DNA of 64,000 bases, from the NCBI RefSeq assembly GCF_013408825.1, contig NZ_JACCBZ010000004.1, positions 186,001 to 250,000 on the forward strand. The letters run 5' to 3'. The notes under the pieces are model-generated. The model worked only from the letters and a program-made list of their open reading frames with translations. It was not told where the DNA came from and made no database searches. The stretch is from Mucilaginibacter tundrae (GTDB taxonomy: Bacteria; Bacteroidota; Bacteroidia; Sphingobacteriales; Sphingobacteriaceae). Positions 8,672 through 17,223 of this stretch are shown piece after piece (within the stretch, counting starts at the first letter, position 1; each line of letters begins with the position of its first letter). Made by a program: the position numbers and the translations under genes.

Positions 8672-8722
8672 ATATGAGATTTGAGTTTAGTCTCAAATCT
8701 CATATCTATAATCTCAAATCTA
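8672..8722. repeat. Stuttering palindrome (GAGATTTGAG words)
   Basis: A perfect 14-bp stem, ATATGAGATTTGAG (8672-8685) with CTCAAATCTCATAT (8692-8705), and a 6-nt loop; then another AATCTCAAATCT. It lies in the queA-ispD gap. The same word continues into the ispD coding start at about 8612-8640. Confidence 0.75.
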
Positions 8723-8731
8723 CTTAAAAAA

Positions 8732-9781
8732 TTAGATGATCAGCATGGCATCACCATAACTGTAGAAATTGTATTTTTCTTTTACCGCAACTTCATATGC
8801 ATTCATTACGTGCTCGTAACCACCAAATGCACTAACCATCATCAATAAAGTTGATTCCGGCGTGTGGAAGTTAGTTACCATTGAATTAGCAATACTGAAA
8901 TCATATGGCGGGAAAATGAATTTGCTTGTCCAGTCATTAGCAGCCTTTAATGTTTTGTTTGCAGACACCGCTGATTCAATAGCACGCATTGAGGTAGTAC
9001 CTACAGCACAAATGCGTTTTTTTCTTTCGATACCACGATTAACAATATCAGCTTGTTTTTGCTCTATTATGAACTGCTCAGAGTCCATTTTGTGCTTGGT
9101 CAGATCCTCAACCTCAACCGGGCGGAAAGTACCTAAACCGATATGCAACGTAACCTCGGCAAAATCAACACCTTTAAGTTCAAGGCGTTTCATTAGCTCA
9201 CGGCTAAAGTGTAAACCAGCAGTTGGAGCAGCAACAGCACCTTCGTGTTTAGCAAAAATGGTTTGATAACGCTCTTTGTCTTCGGCAGTAGCTTTACGTT
9301 TAATGTATTTAGGAAGCGGTGTTTCACCCAAAATTTCCACATTACGGCGGAATTCTTCGTCAGTGCCATCAAATAAGAATCTAATGGTACGGCCACGTGA
9401 GGTAGTGTTGTCAACAACTTCGGCAATTAACAAGTCGTCATCACCAAAATAAAGCTTGTTACCAACACGTATTTTACGTGCAGGATCAACCAAAACGTCC
9501 CAAAGGCGTAATTCTTTGTTTAATTCTCTTAGTAAAAATACTTCAATGGTAGCACCGGTTTTTTCTTTATTACCGTACATACGGGCAGGAAATACCTTAG
9601 TGTTGTTAATGATCATTACATCCTGGTCATCGTAATACTCCAGTATGTCTTTAAATATTTTATGCTCAATTTTTCCTGAATCCTTGTGTAAAACCATTAA
9701 ACGGGCTTCATCTCGGGTTTGTGCAGGGTTGTTAGCAATTAATGATTCTGGTAAATTGAATTTGAATTGAGATAATTTCAT
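8732..9781 (-). CDS. queA: S-adenosylmethionine:tRNA ribosyltransferase-isomerase
   Basis: A 349-residue enzyme that transfers and isomerises the ribosyl moiety of SAM onto preQ1 in tRNA, forming epoxyqueuosine at the wobble base. The N-terminus [28 protein letters not shown] and the motifs [44 protein letters not shown] and [10 protein letters not shown] are diagnostic. The length is normal. It has its own promoter, and ispD follows after a palindromic gap. No preQ1 riboswitch-like structure was recognised upstream. Confidence 0.97.
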   Translation of the reverse strand: MKLSQFKFNLPESLIANNPAQTRDEARLMVLHKDSGKIEHKIFKDILEYYDDQDVMIINNTKVFPARMYGNKEKTGATIEVFLLRELNKELRLWDVLVDPARKIRVGNKLYFGDDDLLIAEVVDNTTSRGRTIRFLFDGTDEEFRRNVEILGETPLPKYIKRKATAEDKERYQTIFAKHEGAVAAPTAGLHFSRELMKRLELKGVDFAEVTLHIGLGTFRPVEVEDLTKHKMDSEQFIIEQKQADIVNRGIERKKRICAVGTTSMRAIESAVSANKTLKAANDWTSKFIFPPYDFSIANSMVTNFHTPESTLLMMVSAFGGYEHVMNAYEVAVKEKYNFYSYGDAMLII

Positions 9782-9807
9782 GCTTATCTATATGGATTTT
9801 CAGGGCG

Positions 9808-9837
9808 CAAATGTACAAATTTTTTTATGATTTTCAA
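9808..9837 (-). promoter_or_regulatory. Promoter TTG-N19-TACATTTG of queA
   Basis: On the minus strand, -33 TTG (9837-9835), a 19-nt spacer, then -7 TACATTTG (9815-9808). The ATG is 26 nt downstream. This is one of the best consensus matches in the window. Confidence 0.7.
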
Positions 9838-9991
9838 TCGATTATTTTTGGATGTCTCGTAGATTATCTTATATAACCGCAGGGTATTGACAAATTACAA
9901 ATCCAATTGTTTTATTCATTCGCTGAAAATGAAAAATACTGTAACTTAACAGCATTATCAGCGTCTAAAAATTATACCAGCCCAAAACACT

Positions 9992-11242
9992 ATGCTATTT
10001 TTAAAACTCTTCAGGGAAAGCTTCTTATTTGCATTTGATGCATTAAGGCAAAATAAGCTGCGTACTATGCTATCGTTATTGGGAGTTACCATCGGTATCT
10101 TTACCATCATAGCGGTGTTTTCCGCGGTTGATACCTTAAGAAACAATTTGCAGGAGAGCGTAAATAAATTAGGTAATAATAGTATTTACATAGGGAAATG
10201 GCCATGGGCGGTAGGTGATAATGATTACCCATGGTGGAAATACATGCAACGCCCGGTACCCAGTCTGCGCGAATTTGACCAGTTGCAAAAACGTGTGACT
10301 GATGCTGATGGAATTTCATACGAGATCAATATCGACAGTCGCATCATCAAATATAAAAGCAATACAGTAGCAGGTGCGTCAATAAGCGGTGTTTCGCAAG
10401 ACCATGATAAGGTGTGGAATTTCGATCTGGCTGAAGGTCGTTATTTTACCGATATAGAATCAAGAACGGGGGCGCCGGTTACCGTTATAGGCTATGATAT
10501 TGCCCAGGATCTTTTTCCGGGTGGTACGGCCATTGGTAAGCAGATAAAAGTAATGGGTAGAAATATTACCATTATTGGTGTGTTTACCAAAGAAGGCGAT
10601 GACATGCTTGGTAATAGTGATGACAAGAACGTGTTGATTCCGATAAATTTCGCTAAGAACATCATTGATATACAAAATGAAAATTACCAGCCCACTATTA
10701 TTGTAAGAGGTAAAAAAGGTATTAGCGAAGAACAGTTACAAAGCGAATTACATCAATTAATGCGCTCTATCAGAAGATTAAAGCCAAATCAAGATGATAG
10801 CTTTGCCCTAAACCAAAGCACAATTTTAAGTAATGGTTTGGATCAGTTATTCGGCGTGATGGACATTGGAGGGGCGATTATCGGGGGATTTTCCATATTG
10901 GTTGGAGGCTTTGGTATTGCTAACATTATGTTTGTTTCGGTTAAGGAACGGACGAATATTATCGGCATACAAAAATCATTAGGCGCTAAAAACTACTTTA
11001 TCTTATTACAGTTCCTAATCGAATCGATCACTTTATGTTTTATAGGTGGATTAATAGGGTTGGGGGTTGTATTCCTGGGTACACTGGCTTTAAAGGCCGC
11101 CGCAGATGTTAAAATAGTGCTGGATATGAGCAATATAATATGGGGGGTAGGCATGTCGGTAAGTATTGGAATTATATCAGGAATTATACCGGCTTATTCG
11201 GCATCAAGGCTTAATCCTGTTGAAGCTATTCGCTCGAATTAA
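9992..11242 (+). CDS. ABC transporter permease, MacB/FtsX type
   Basis: A 416-residue inner-membrane protein. The first transmembrane helix (about residues 25-45, MLSLLGVTIGIFTIIAVFSAV) follows the typical ALRQNKLRTMLS entry. A large periplasmic MacB-like domain (about 50-270) comes next, then three C-terminal helices with the FtsX signature KERTNIIGIQKSLGAKNYFILLQ. The end ASRLNPVEAIRSN is characteristic. Such permeases work with a LolD/MacB ATPase in export or lipoprotein handling. No ATPase is adjacent; the nearest match is the orphan ATPase at 58.6 kb. Confidence 0.88.
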   Translation: MLFLKLFRESFLFAFDALRQNKLRTMLSLLGVTIGIFTIIAVFSAVDTLRNNLQESVNKLGNNSIYIGKWPWAVGDNDYPWWKYMQRPVPSLREFDQLQKRVTDADGISYEINIDSRIIKYKSNTVAGASISGVSQDHDKVWNFDLAEGRYFTDIESRTGAPVTVIGYDIAQDLFPGGTAIGKQIKVMGRNITIIGVFTKEGDDMLGNSDDKNVLIPINFAKNIIDIQNENYQPTIIVRGKKGISEEQLQSELHQLMRSIRRLKPNQDDSFALNQSTILSNGLDQLFGVMDIGGAIIGGFSILVGGFGIANIMFVSVKERTNIIGIQKSLGAKNYFILLQFLIESITLCFIGGLIGLGVVFLGTLALKAAADVKIVLDMSNIIWGVGMSVSIGIISGIIPAYSASRLNPVEAIRSN

Positions 11243-11336
11243 TCGTTGAAATAAACATCTGGCATTCCCCAATAAAAAGTGGCTAAATTTTTACAATAAG
11301 TATGTTTCAACGCAGATATTTATAGCCATATTTTAT

Positions 11337-11344
11337 TACATTTG
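11337..11344 (+). promoter_or_regulatory. -7 box TACATTTG of citrate synthase
   Basis: Matches TAnnTTTG, 18 nt before the ATG at 11363. An alternative in-frame TTG start (11342) lies inside this box, which argues against it being used. Confidence 0.55.
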
Positions 11345-11362
11345 CGTCATACAAATACTTCT

Positions 11363-12649
11363 ATGTTAGAAACAGCTCAACTGAAAATTGGCGATAAAAC
11401 TTACGATCTACCTGTAATTGAAGGTTCTGAAGGTGAAAAAGCCATTGATATATCGAAATTAAGAGACCAAACCGGTTACGTAACACTTGATATTGGTTAT
11501 AAAAACACAGGCGCCACGCAAAGTGCTATTACTTTTTTAGATGGTGAACTGGGTATACTAAAATATCGTGGCTATCCTATAGAGCAATTAGCCGCAAAAT
11601 CAAGTTTTATTGAAGTTGCATATTTGCTTATCTACGGTGAACTGCCAACTGAAGAGCAATTAAAAGCATTCAATTTTGATCTAAGCCACCATACTCTTGT
11701 TCACGAGGATATGAAAAAGTTTTTTGATGGGTTCCCGTCAAAATCACATCCTATGGGCCAATTAAGTTCATTGGTTTGTTCATTATCTGCTTTTTATCCT
11801 GAGTCGTTAAAGCAAAACCAAACACCTGAAGAACTTAACTTAAGCATCATCAAAGTGTTGGCTAAAATGCCTACAATCGTTTCATGGATCTACAAAAAAT
11901 CATTAGGCCACCCTTATATCTACCCGCAAAACAAATACGATTACGTAACTAACTTCCTGAACATGACTTTCGGTCAGCGTACAGAGGTTGTTGATATAGA
12001 TCCTGTTATTGTTAGCGCGATGAACACCTTATTAATACTACATGCTGATCACGAGCAAAACTGCTCTACATCAACTGTACGTATTGTAGGTTCGTCAGCA
12101 TCAAATATCTACGCTTCGGTTTCTGCCGGTATTTCAGCTTTATGGGGCCCGCTTCACGGTGGCGCTAACCAGGAAGTGATCGAGATGCTGCAAAAAATAC
12201 AGGAAGATGGTGGCGATACCGATAAATGGATAGCCAAAGCAAAAGATAAAAATGATCCATTCCGCTTAATGGGATTTGGTCACCGTGTATATAAAAACTT
12301 TGACCCGCGTGCCAAGATCATCAAAAAAGCATGTGATGATATTTTAGAGAAATTAGGTATTGATGATGAAGTGTTGGAAATTGCCAAAAAACTTGAAGAA
12401 GTTGCTTTGAAAGATCCTTACTTTATCGAGCGTAAATTATATCCAAACGTCGATTTCTATTCAGGCATCATTTACCGCGCACTAGGTTTCCCAACGGATA
12501 TGTTTACCGTATTATTTGCTTTAGGCCGCCTGCCGGGATGGATCGCGCAATGGAAAGAAATGAAAGAACATAAAGAGCCAATTGGCCGTCCGCGACAGAT
12601 TTATACCGGCGCAACCAATCGGGATTACACTGATATAAAGAATAGATAA
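11363..12649 (+). CDS. gltA: Citrate synthase
   Basis: A 428-residue type II (hexameric-type) citrate synthase condensing oxaloacetate and acetyl-CoA at the entry to the TCA cycle. The catalytic residues are visible in LHADHEQNCSTSTVR (His), LWGPLHGGANQEV (His) and PNVDFYSGIIYRALG (Asp). DPRAKIIKK and MGFGHRVYKNFDPR are also conserved. MLETAQLKIGDKTYDLPV is the normal N-terminus and supports the ATG at 11363. The gene has its own promoter and terminator. Confidence 0.97.
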   Translation: MLETAQLKIGDKTYDLPVIEGSEGEKAIDISKLRDQTGYVTLDIGYKNTGATQSAITFLDGELGILKYRGYPIEQLAAKSSFIEVAYLLIYGELPTEEQLKAFNFDLSHHTLVHEDMKKFFDGFPSKSHPMGQLSSLVCSLSAFYPESLKQNQTPEELNLSIIKVLAKMPTIVSWIYKKSLGHPYIYPQNKYDYVTNFLNMTFGQRTEVVDIDPVIVSAMNTLLILHADHEQNCSTSTVRIVGSSASNIYASVSAGISALWGPLHGGANQEVIEMLQKIQEDGGDTDKWIAKAKDKNDPFRLMGFGHRVYKNFDPRAKIIKKACDDILEKLGIDDEVLEIAKKLEEVALKDPYFIERKLYPNVDFYSGIIYRALGFPTDMFTVLFALGRLPGWIAQWKEMKEHKEPIGRPRQIYTGATNRDYTDIKNR

Positions 12650-12664
12650 GCTATTCTCTTTATT

Positions 12665-12692
12665 AAAAGGCTCCGGTATCGGGGCCTTTTTT
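12665..12692 (+). terminator. Rho-independent terminator after gltA
   Basis: Stem AAAAGGCTCCG / CGGGGCCTTTT with a GTAT loop, ending in six T. Confidence 0.88.
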
Positions 12693-12704
12693 GTACAATT
12701 AAAA

Positions 12705-13844
12705 ATGAGAAAAGGAATACTGATATGTTTATGCCTGCTGCTTAGCCAAACCATAGTTTTTGGGCAAATAAAGGTTACGTTTATCGTTGATAAAGCAGCA
12801 GCGCTCAAAACATCCAACCAAAACCTTTTCTTAGCCGGCGATTTCAATAACTGGAATGCTGCCGATACTGCTTGGAAAATGCATCTTGATGGTGCTGGTA
12901 GATATCAGCTGACAAAAACACTACAAAAAGGTAATTACAGCTTTAAAGTAACTAAAGGTAGTTGGGATGGTGTCGAGTCGGATGCGTCAGGTCGGGATAT
13001 ATCGAATAGGGATATTAATATTTCACACGATACTGTAATTGTTATGAACGTTAAAGGCTGGAAAAATGATCATCCTGTGGAGCAGAAAAAACATACCGCA
13101 AGCGCCAATGTACATATCATCAACGAAAAGTTTGATATACCACAATTAGGCAGACAACGCAGGATATGGATCTACCTGCCTGCTGATTATGCTACATCAC
13201 ATAAAAAATACCCGGTGATTTATATGCACGACGGACAGAATCTGTTCGATGATTATACTTCAGGTTATGGCGAATGGGGCATTGATGAAATACTTGATAA
13301 GTTACCTGGAAATGAAGAAAGCATCGTTGTGGGAATTGATCATGGCGGCGAGAATCGTATAACAGAATATGATCCATACGATTCTAAATATGGTAAAGGC
13401 AGGGGTGACGATTATGTTGACTTTTTGGTTAATAATTTAAAACCTTATATTGATAAAAACTACCGCACTAAAAAGGATGCAAAGCATACCACTATAGCCG
13501 GTAGTTCAATGGGAGGCCTGATATCAATGTATGCGATTCTGAAATATCCTGATGTATTTGGAAATGCAGGAGTTTTCTCACCAGCATTTTGGATAGCGCC
13601 GGATATTTACCAGTTTGCTGAACAGAAAGGTTTACCAGCAAAATCCCGTGTTTATCTTGTTTGTGGCGATATTGAAGATAAAACTATGGTGCCCGATATG
13701 AGAAAAATGGCTGATATTATGCAAGCCAAAGGAATTAACGAAAACAATATACCAACTGTTATTATGCAAGGCGAGAAACATAACGAAAAGCAATGGAATA
13801 AAGATTTCCCGGCGTTTTATAACTGGTTAGTAAGAGGATATTAA
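12705..13844 (+). CDS. Secreted esterase with N-terminal starch-binding-like domain
   Basis: A 379-residue exported protein: signal peptide (residues 1-20, ending FGQ), a CBM20/48-like beta-sandwich (about 22-115; NLFLAGDFNNWNAAD and GNYSFKVTKG), and a C-terminal alpha/beta-hydrolase of the esterase D/enterochelin-esterase class. The nucleophile elbow is AGSSMGGLISMYA, the acid is probably in VCGDIEDKTM and the histidine in GEKHNEKQW. These enzymes hydrolyse acyl or feruloyl esters or siderophore lactones; the substrate is not deducible here. It starts 12 nt after the gltA terminator. Confidence 0.85.
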   Translation: MRKGILICLCLLLSQTIVFGQIKVTFIVDKAAALKTSNQNLFLAGDFNNWNAADTAWKMHLDGAGRYQLTKTLQKGNYSFKVTKGSWDGVESDASGRDISNRDINISHDTVIVMNVKGWKNDHPVEQKKHTASANVHIINEKFDIPQLGRQRRIWIYLPADYATSHKKYPVIYMHDGQNLFDDYTSGYGEWGIDEILDKLPGNEESIVVGIDHGGENRITEYDPYDSKYGKGRGDDYVDFLVNNLKPYIDKNYRTKKDAKHTTIAGSSMGGLISMYAILKYPDVFGNAGVFSPAFWIAPDIYQFAEQKGLPAKSRVYLVCGDIEDKTMVPDMRKMADIMQAKGINENNIPTVIMQGEKHNEKQWNKDFPAFYNWLVRGY

Positions 13845-13892
13845 TAATAAGGTAATAAGCATATTGTTTATTGCAGACTAAATATTATCACC

Positions 13893-14756
13893 ATGAACGA
13901 AGAGATAAGCATTAAAAAAGACGCGGAACTGGTTAAGCAATCAAAAAAGCAAAAAGAGGTGCAAAGCCCGGTAACAGGAGGGTTAAAAACTAAGGAAGAA
14001 ATTGTTGCTAACTGGTTACCTCGCTATACAGGTAGGCCACTGGAAGATTTTGGCAAATACATTATATTAACCAACTTCTCTAAATATATCCAGTTGTTTT
14101 CTCAATGGAATGATAATGCCCCGGTTTTAGGATTGGATAAACCAATGCAAAGTGTGACTGCAAATGGCATTACCATTATAAACTTTGGTATGGGGAGTTC
14201 GGTTGCAGCAACGGTGATGGATCTGCTTACTGCTATCAGCCCTAAAGCAGTTATATTTTTGGGTAAATGCGGTAGTCTGAAAAAGAGGGTGAATGTTGGT
14301 GATCTGATCCTGCCGATTGCCGCAATAAGGGGCGAAGGTACATCAAACGATTATATGCCTGCCGCAGTCCCTGCATTACCGGCATTTGCTATGCAGAAAG
14401 CGATATCAACTACCATTCGTGATTACTCACGCGATTATTGGACAGGTACTTGCTATACCACCAACCGCCGTGTTTGGGAGCATGATAAAGAATTTAAAAA
14501 ATACCTGAAGGAACTAAGAGCCATGGCAGTTGATATGGAAACCGCGACTATTTTTGTAACCGGTTTCGCGAATAAAATTCCAACAGGTGCATTGCTTCTA
14601 GTATCCGATCAACCAATGATACCGGAGGGGGTAAAAACCAGCGAGAGCGATTCAAAAGTTACCGAGCAATATGTAGAAACACATTTACACATCGGTATTG
14701 AATCGTTAAAACAATTGATAAATAATGGCTTAACCGTTAAGCACCTTAAGTTTTGA
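13893..14756 (+). CDS. amn: AMP nucleosidase (short bacteroidete form)
   Basis: A 287-residue member of the purine nucleoside phosphorylase superfamily. TNFSKYIQLFSQW, GITIINFGMGSSVAATVMDLL and VIFLGKCGSLKKRVNVGDLILP give the nucleoside-binding core. The acidic motif is AVDMETATIFVTGF, and DQPMIPEGVKTSESD lies near the end. The bacteroidete AMP nucleosidases have this short form without the N-terminal regulatory domain of the E. coli enzyme. It would hydrolyse AMP to adenine and ribose 5-phosphate. The first 30 residues are Lys/Gln-rich and probably disordered. Confidence 0.85.
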   Translation: MNEEISIKKDAELVKQSKKQKEVQSPVTGGLKTKEEIVANWLPRYTGRPLEDFGKYIILTNFSKYIQLFSQWNDNAPVLGLDKPMQSVTANGITIINFGMGSSVAATVMDLLTAISPKAVIFLGKCGSLKKRVNVGDLILPIAAIRGEGTSNDYMPAAVPALPAFAMQKAISTTIRDYSRDYWTGTCYTTNRRVWEHDKEFKKYLKELRAMAVDMETATIFVTGFANKIPTGALLLVSDQPMIPEGVKTSESDSKVTEQYVETHLHIGIESLKQLINNGLTVKHLKF

Positions 14757-14765
14757 GTTTAGCTG

Positions 14766-14805
14766 ATTAGAGATTAGGCCTTGAGATATTCAACTAATCT
14801 CTAAT
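14766..14805. repeat. Stuttering palindrome (ATTAGAG words)
   Basis: A perfect 12-bp stem ATTAGAGATTAG / CTAATCTCTAAT with a 16-nt loop; the half-word recurs just downstream (CTCTAATTAACTAAT). It lies between co-oriented amn and the cysteine synthase gene. Confidence 0.7.
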
Positions 14806-14832
14806 CTTTAGCCTCTAATTAACTAATAATAC

Positions 14833-14840
14833 TATTTTTG
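14833..14840 (+). promoter_or_regulatory. -7 box TATTTTTG of the CBS-domain synthase gene
   Basis: Matches TAnnTTTG, 47 nt before the ATG. This implies that the synthase is transcribed separately from amn. Confidence 0.5.
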
Positions 14841-14887
14841 CGTTTATACTGATAACCCTATAGGTTAACTATACTTAAACAATTACT

Positions 14888-16246
14888 ATGTGGTATAATA
14901 ATATACTCGAAACCATTGGCCACACGCCTATGGTGAAGCTAAATAAAATTACTAAAGATATCCCTGCGATAGTTTTAGCTAAAATTGAGACTACCAACCC
15001 GGGCAACTCTATAAAAGACCGCATGGCCCTTAAAATGATTGAGGATGCCGAAAAAAGCGGCAAATTAAAACCCGGCGGAACTATAATTGAGGGCACATCC
15101 GGTAATACCGGTATGGGCCTGGCTATTGCGGCAGTAATAAAAGGCTATAAGTGTATTTTTACGAGTACCGATAAGCAATCAAAGGAAAAATTTGATGCGC
15201 TGCGCGCTTTTGGTGCTGAAGTTATTGTTTGCCCCACTAATGTTGAACCCGAAGATCCACGATCTTACTATTCAGTATCATCTCGTTTAGAGCGTGAAGT
15301 TCCTAATTCATGGAAGCCTAATCAATATGATAACTTATCAAACTCACAAGCACATTATGAATCTACAGGGCCGGAGATTTGGGAACAGACCAATGGCAAA
15401 GTAACGCACATAGTAGCGGGTGTTGGTACTGGGGGAACGTTATCAGGCATTGCGAGATATTTGAAGGAGAAAAATCCCGCTATAAAAGTTTTAGGTATTG
15501 ATACTTATGGTTCTGTTTTCAAGAAATATAAAGAAACTGGCATTTTTGATAAAAACGAGATTTACCCATACATCACCGAAGGTATAGGCGAAGACTTTTT
15601 GCCAGCCAACGTTGATTTTAGCCTGATAGATCACTTTGAAAAAGTAACTGATAAGGATGCTGCTTTAATGACCCGTGAAATAGCACGTAAAGAAGGAATC
15701 TTCGCTGGTAACTCAACAGGATCGGCAGTAGCAGGTGTGTTGCAGATGAAGGATATGTTTAAAGAAGGTGATGTAGTAGTGATCATTTTCCCGGATCATG
15801 GTACTCGTTACCTGGGCAAAATGTATAACGAAGATTGGTTACGCGACCGCGGATTTTTGAAAGACGAGAAGTTAACTGCGCAAGACATTATCTCCAAAAA
15901 ACAAAGTCAGGAGATCGTTACTATTGATTGCGATAAATCGGTACTGGAAGCTATCAATACCATTAAATCATTAAATATATCGCAAATCCCGGTTACCCAA
16001 AAAGGTATGGTGATAGGTAAAATTACCGAAAGTGATATTTTAGATGCACTGCTGGAAAATCCATCATTAAAATCTCAACCTATAAAAAATATTACAACCA
16101 GCCCGTTTCCTTTTGTTGATTTGAATACCTCTATAGATAGAATTTCAGCTATGATTAACAAGGATAATATAGCCGTTTTGGTCGAATCTGAAGGTAATAT
16201 TGAGATTATTACGCAGTATGATATTATAAACGCTATATCAGCGTAA
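14888..16246 (+). CDS. PLP-dependent cysteine/cystathionine synthase with C-terminal CBS pair
   Basis: A 452-residue fold-type II PLP enzyme. The N-terminal catalytic domain (1-320) has the PLP lysine in NPGNSIKDRMA, the EGTSGNTGMGLA substrate loop and the phosphate-binding VGTGGTLSGIA. It is followed by two CBS motifs (about 335-450; VTIDCDKSVLEAINTIKSLN and LNTSIDRISAMINKDNIAVLV). This is the domain order of cystathionine beta-synthase. It could equally make cysteine from O-acetylserine. The CBS pair suggests allosteric control by an adenosyl ligand. Normal length. Confidence 0.9.
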   Translation: MWYNNILETIGHTPMVKLNKITKDIPAIVLAKIETTNPGNSIKDRMALKMIEDAEKSGKLKPGGTIIEGTSGNTGMGLAIAAVIKGYKCIFTSTDKQSKEKFDALRAFGAEVIVCPTNVEPEDPRSYYSVSSRLEREVPNSWKPNQYDNLSNSQAHYESTGPEIWEQTNGKVTHIVAGVGTGGTLSGIARYLKEKNPAIKVLGIDTYGSVFKKYKETGIFDKNEIYPYITEGIGEDFLPANVDFSLIDHFEKVTDKDAALMTREIARKEGIFAGNSTGSAVAGVLQMKDMFKEGDVVVIIFPDHGTRYLGKMYNEDWLRDRGFLKDEKLTAQDIISKKQSQEIVTIDCDKSVLEAINTIKSLNISQIPVTQKGMVIGKITESDILDALLENPSLKSQPIKNITTSPFPFVDLNTSIDRISAMINKDNIAVLVESEGNIEIITQYDIINAISA

Positions 16247-16268
16247 AATAAGAATAGATATAAAATTT

Positions 16269-16301
16269 AAGGCATCTGGTTAATCAGCAGATGCCTTTTT
16301 T
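16269..16301 (+). terminator. Rho-independent terminator
   Basis: Stem AAGGCATCTG / CAGATGCCTT with a GTTAATCAG loop, followed by six T. Confidence 0.88.
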
Positions 16302-16350
16302 GTTTTCTGAATATTGTATTACCTTTAATTGTCGTCCTAAATCAATTACG

Positions 16351-17220
16351 ATGCTCAAATACTTGTTTTTTAATCTATTGTTTTTTGTTTCTGCATTAAC
16401 CTTTGCTCAGCAAGATCAATCTGTTTTATTAAGATGGAAATTAAAACCCGGAGAAGTGATTTCCTATAAAACGGTTATGAAAAATATAGATTCGGCAAAT
16501 AACTTTTCAATGGGCAATTTCCTGAAGAGTAATGGTGCCGACTCTGCCAATTCAACCGAAGCCGAAAAGATGCTTAAAAAATTAAGCGGAGCAATGGAAA
16601 ACAATGATTACGTAACTACTTTAACAGAAAATAAGCCGGGATTAATTGACATCATAATGCATGGTAGCGATGAAGGAAAATCTACATCCGCAGATACATT
16701 AAAATCTAATAGTGACCAACAAAGATTCAAAGAACTGATGAAACAGGTAACATCGGGCGTAATGCTACGCGGTCAAATTAATGAAGATGGTATAATTACG
16801 AGTTTCTATTTAAAAAGTGATCAAAAAAACCTAATTGCGACATTATTTGAATTACCCGGTAAGCCTGTAAAAGTTGGTGATTCATGGCCAATAGATGTCA
16901 ATTTTATTTCCGTTGATCAAAATTTTGTATGCGACTCTTCTTATAAAAAAAATACTGTTACGGTTTTGGCAATCACTAATGTTAACGGGGATAAGGTTGT
17001 GAAATTAAAATATGATATAGAAGAATATATAAGTGCTTATGTTAATTCACCATTTGACGGTAAAAAAAATAATTCTGTTATGAAATTTACCCATCAAGGC
17101 ATAGCTGACTTCTCTTTAAGCCAAGGTAGATGGCTTGATTATAATTGTCTTTTATCCATGTTTTCCACTGGATTAATGTCCAACCAAACCACTGAAAGAA
17201 TATCTTTAATAAATAACTAA
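16351..17220 (+). CDS. Exported protein of unknown function
   Basis: A 289-residue protein not recognised beyond general features. The start at 16351 gives a good signal peptide (MLKYLFFNLLFFVSALTFAQ); an upstream in-frame start would run through the preceding terminator and spoil the signal. The mature part begins QDQSVLLRWKLKPGEVISYKT and is rich in Lys, Ser and Asn. LPGKPVKVGDSWPIDVNF and VVKLKYDIEEYISAY suggest a beta-rich fold, as in the DUF6263-like exported proteins; this is only a resemblance. It is probably periplasmic and converges with the GT39 gene. Confidence 0.7.
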   Translation: MLKYLFFNLLFFVSALTFAQQDQSVLLRWKLKPGEVISYKTVMKNIDSANNFSMGNFLKSNGADSANSTEAEKMLKKLSGAMENNDYVTTLTENKPGLIDIIMHGSDEGKSTSADTLKSNSDQQRFKELMKQVTSGVMLRGQINEDGIITSFYLKSDQKNLIATLFELPGKPVKVGDSWPIDVNFISVDQNFVCDSSYKKNTVTVLAITNVNGDKVVKLKYDIEEYISAYVNSPFDGKKNNSVMKFTHQGIADFSLSQGRWLDYNCLLSMFSTGLMSNQTTERISLINN

Positions 17221-17223
17221 TAA

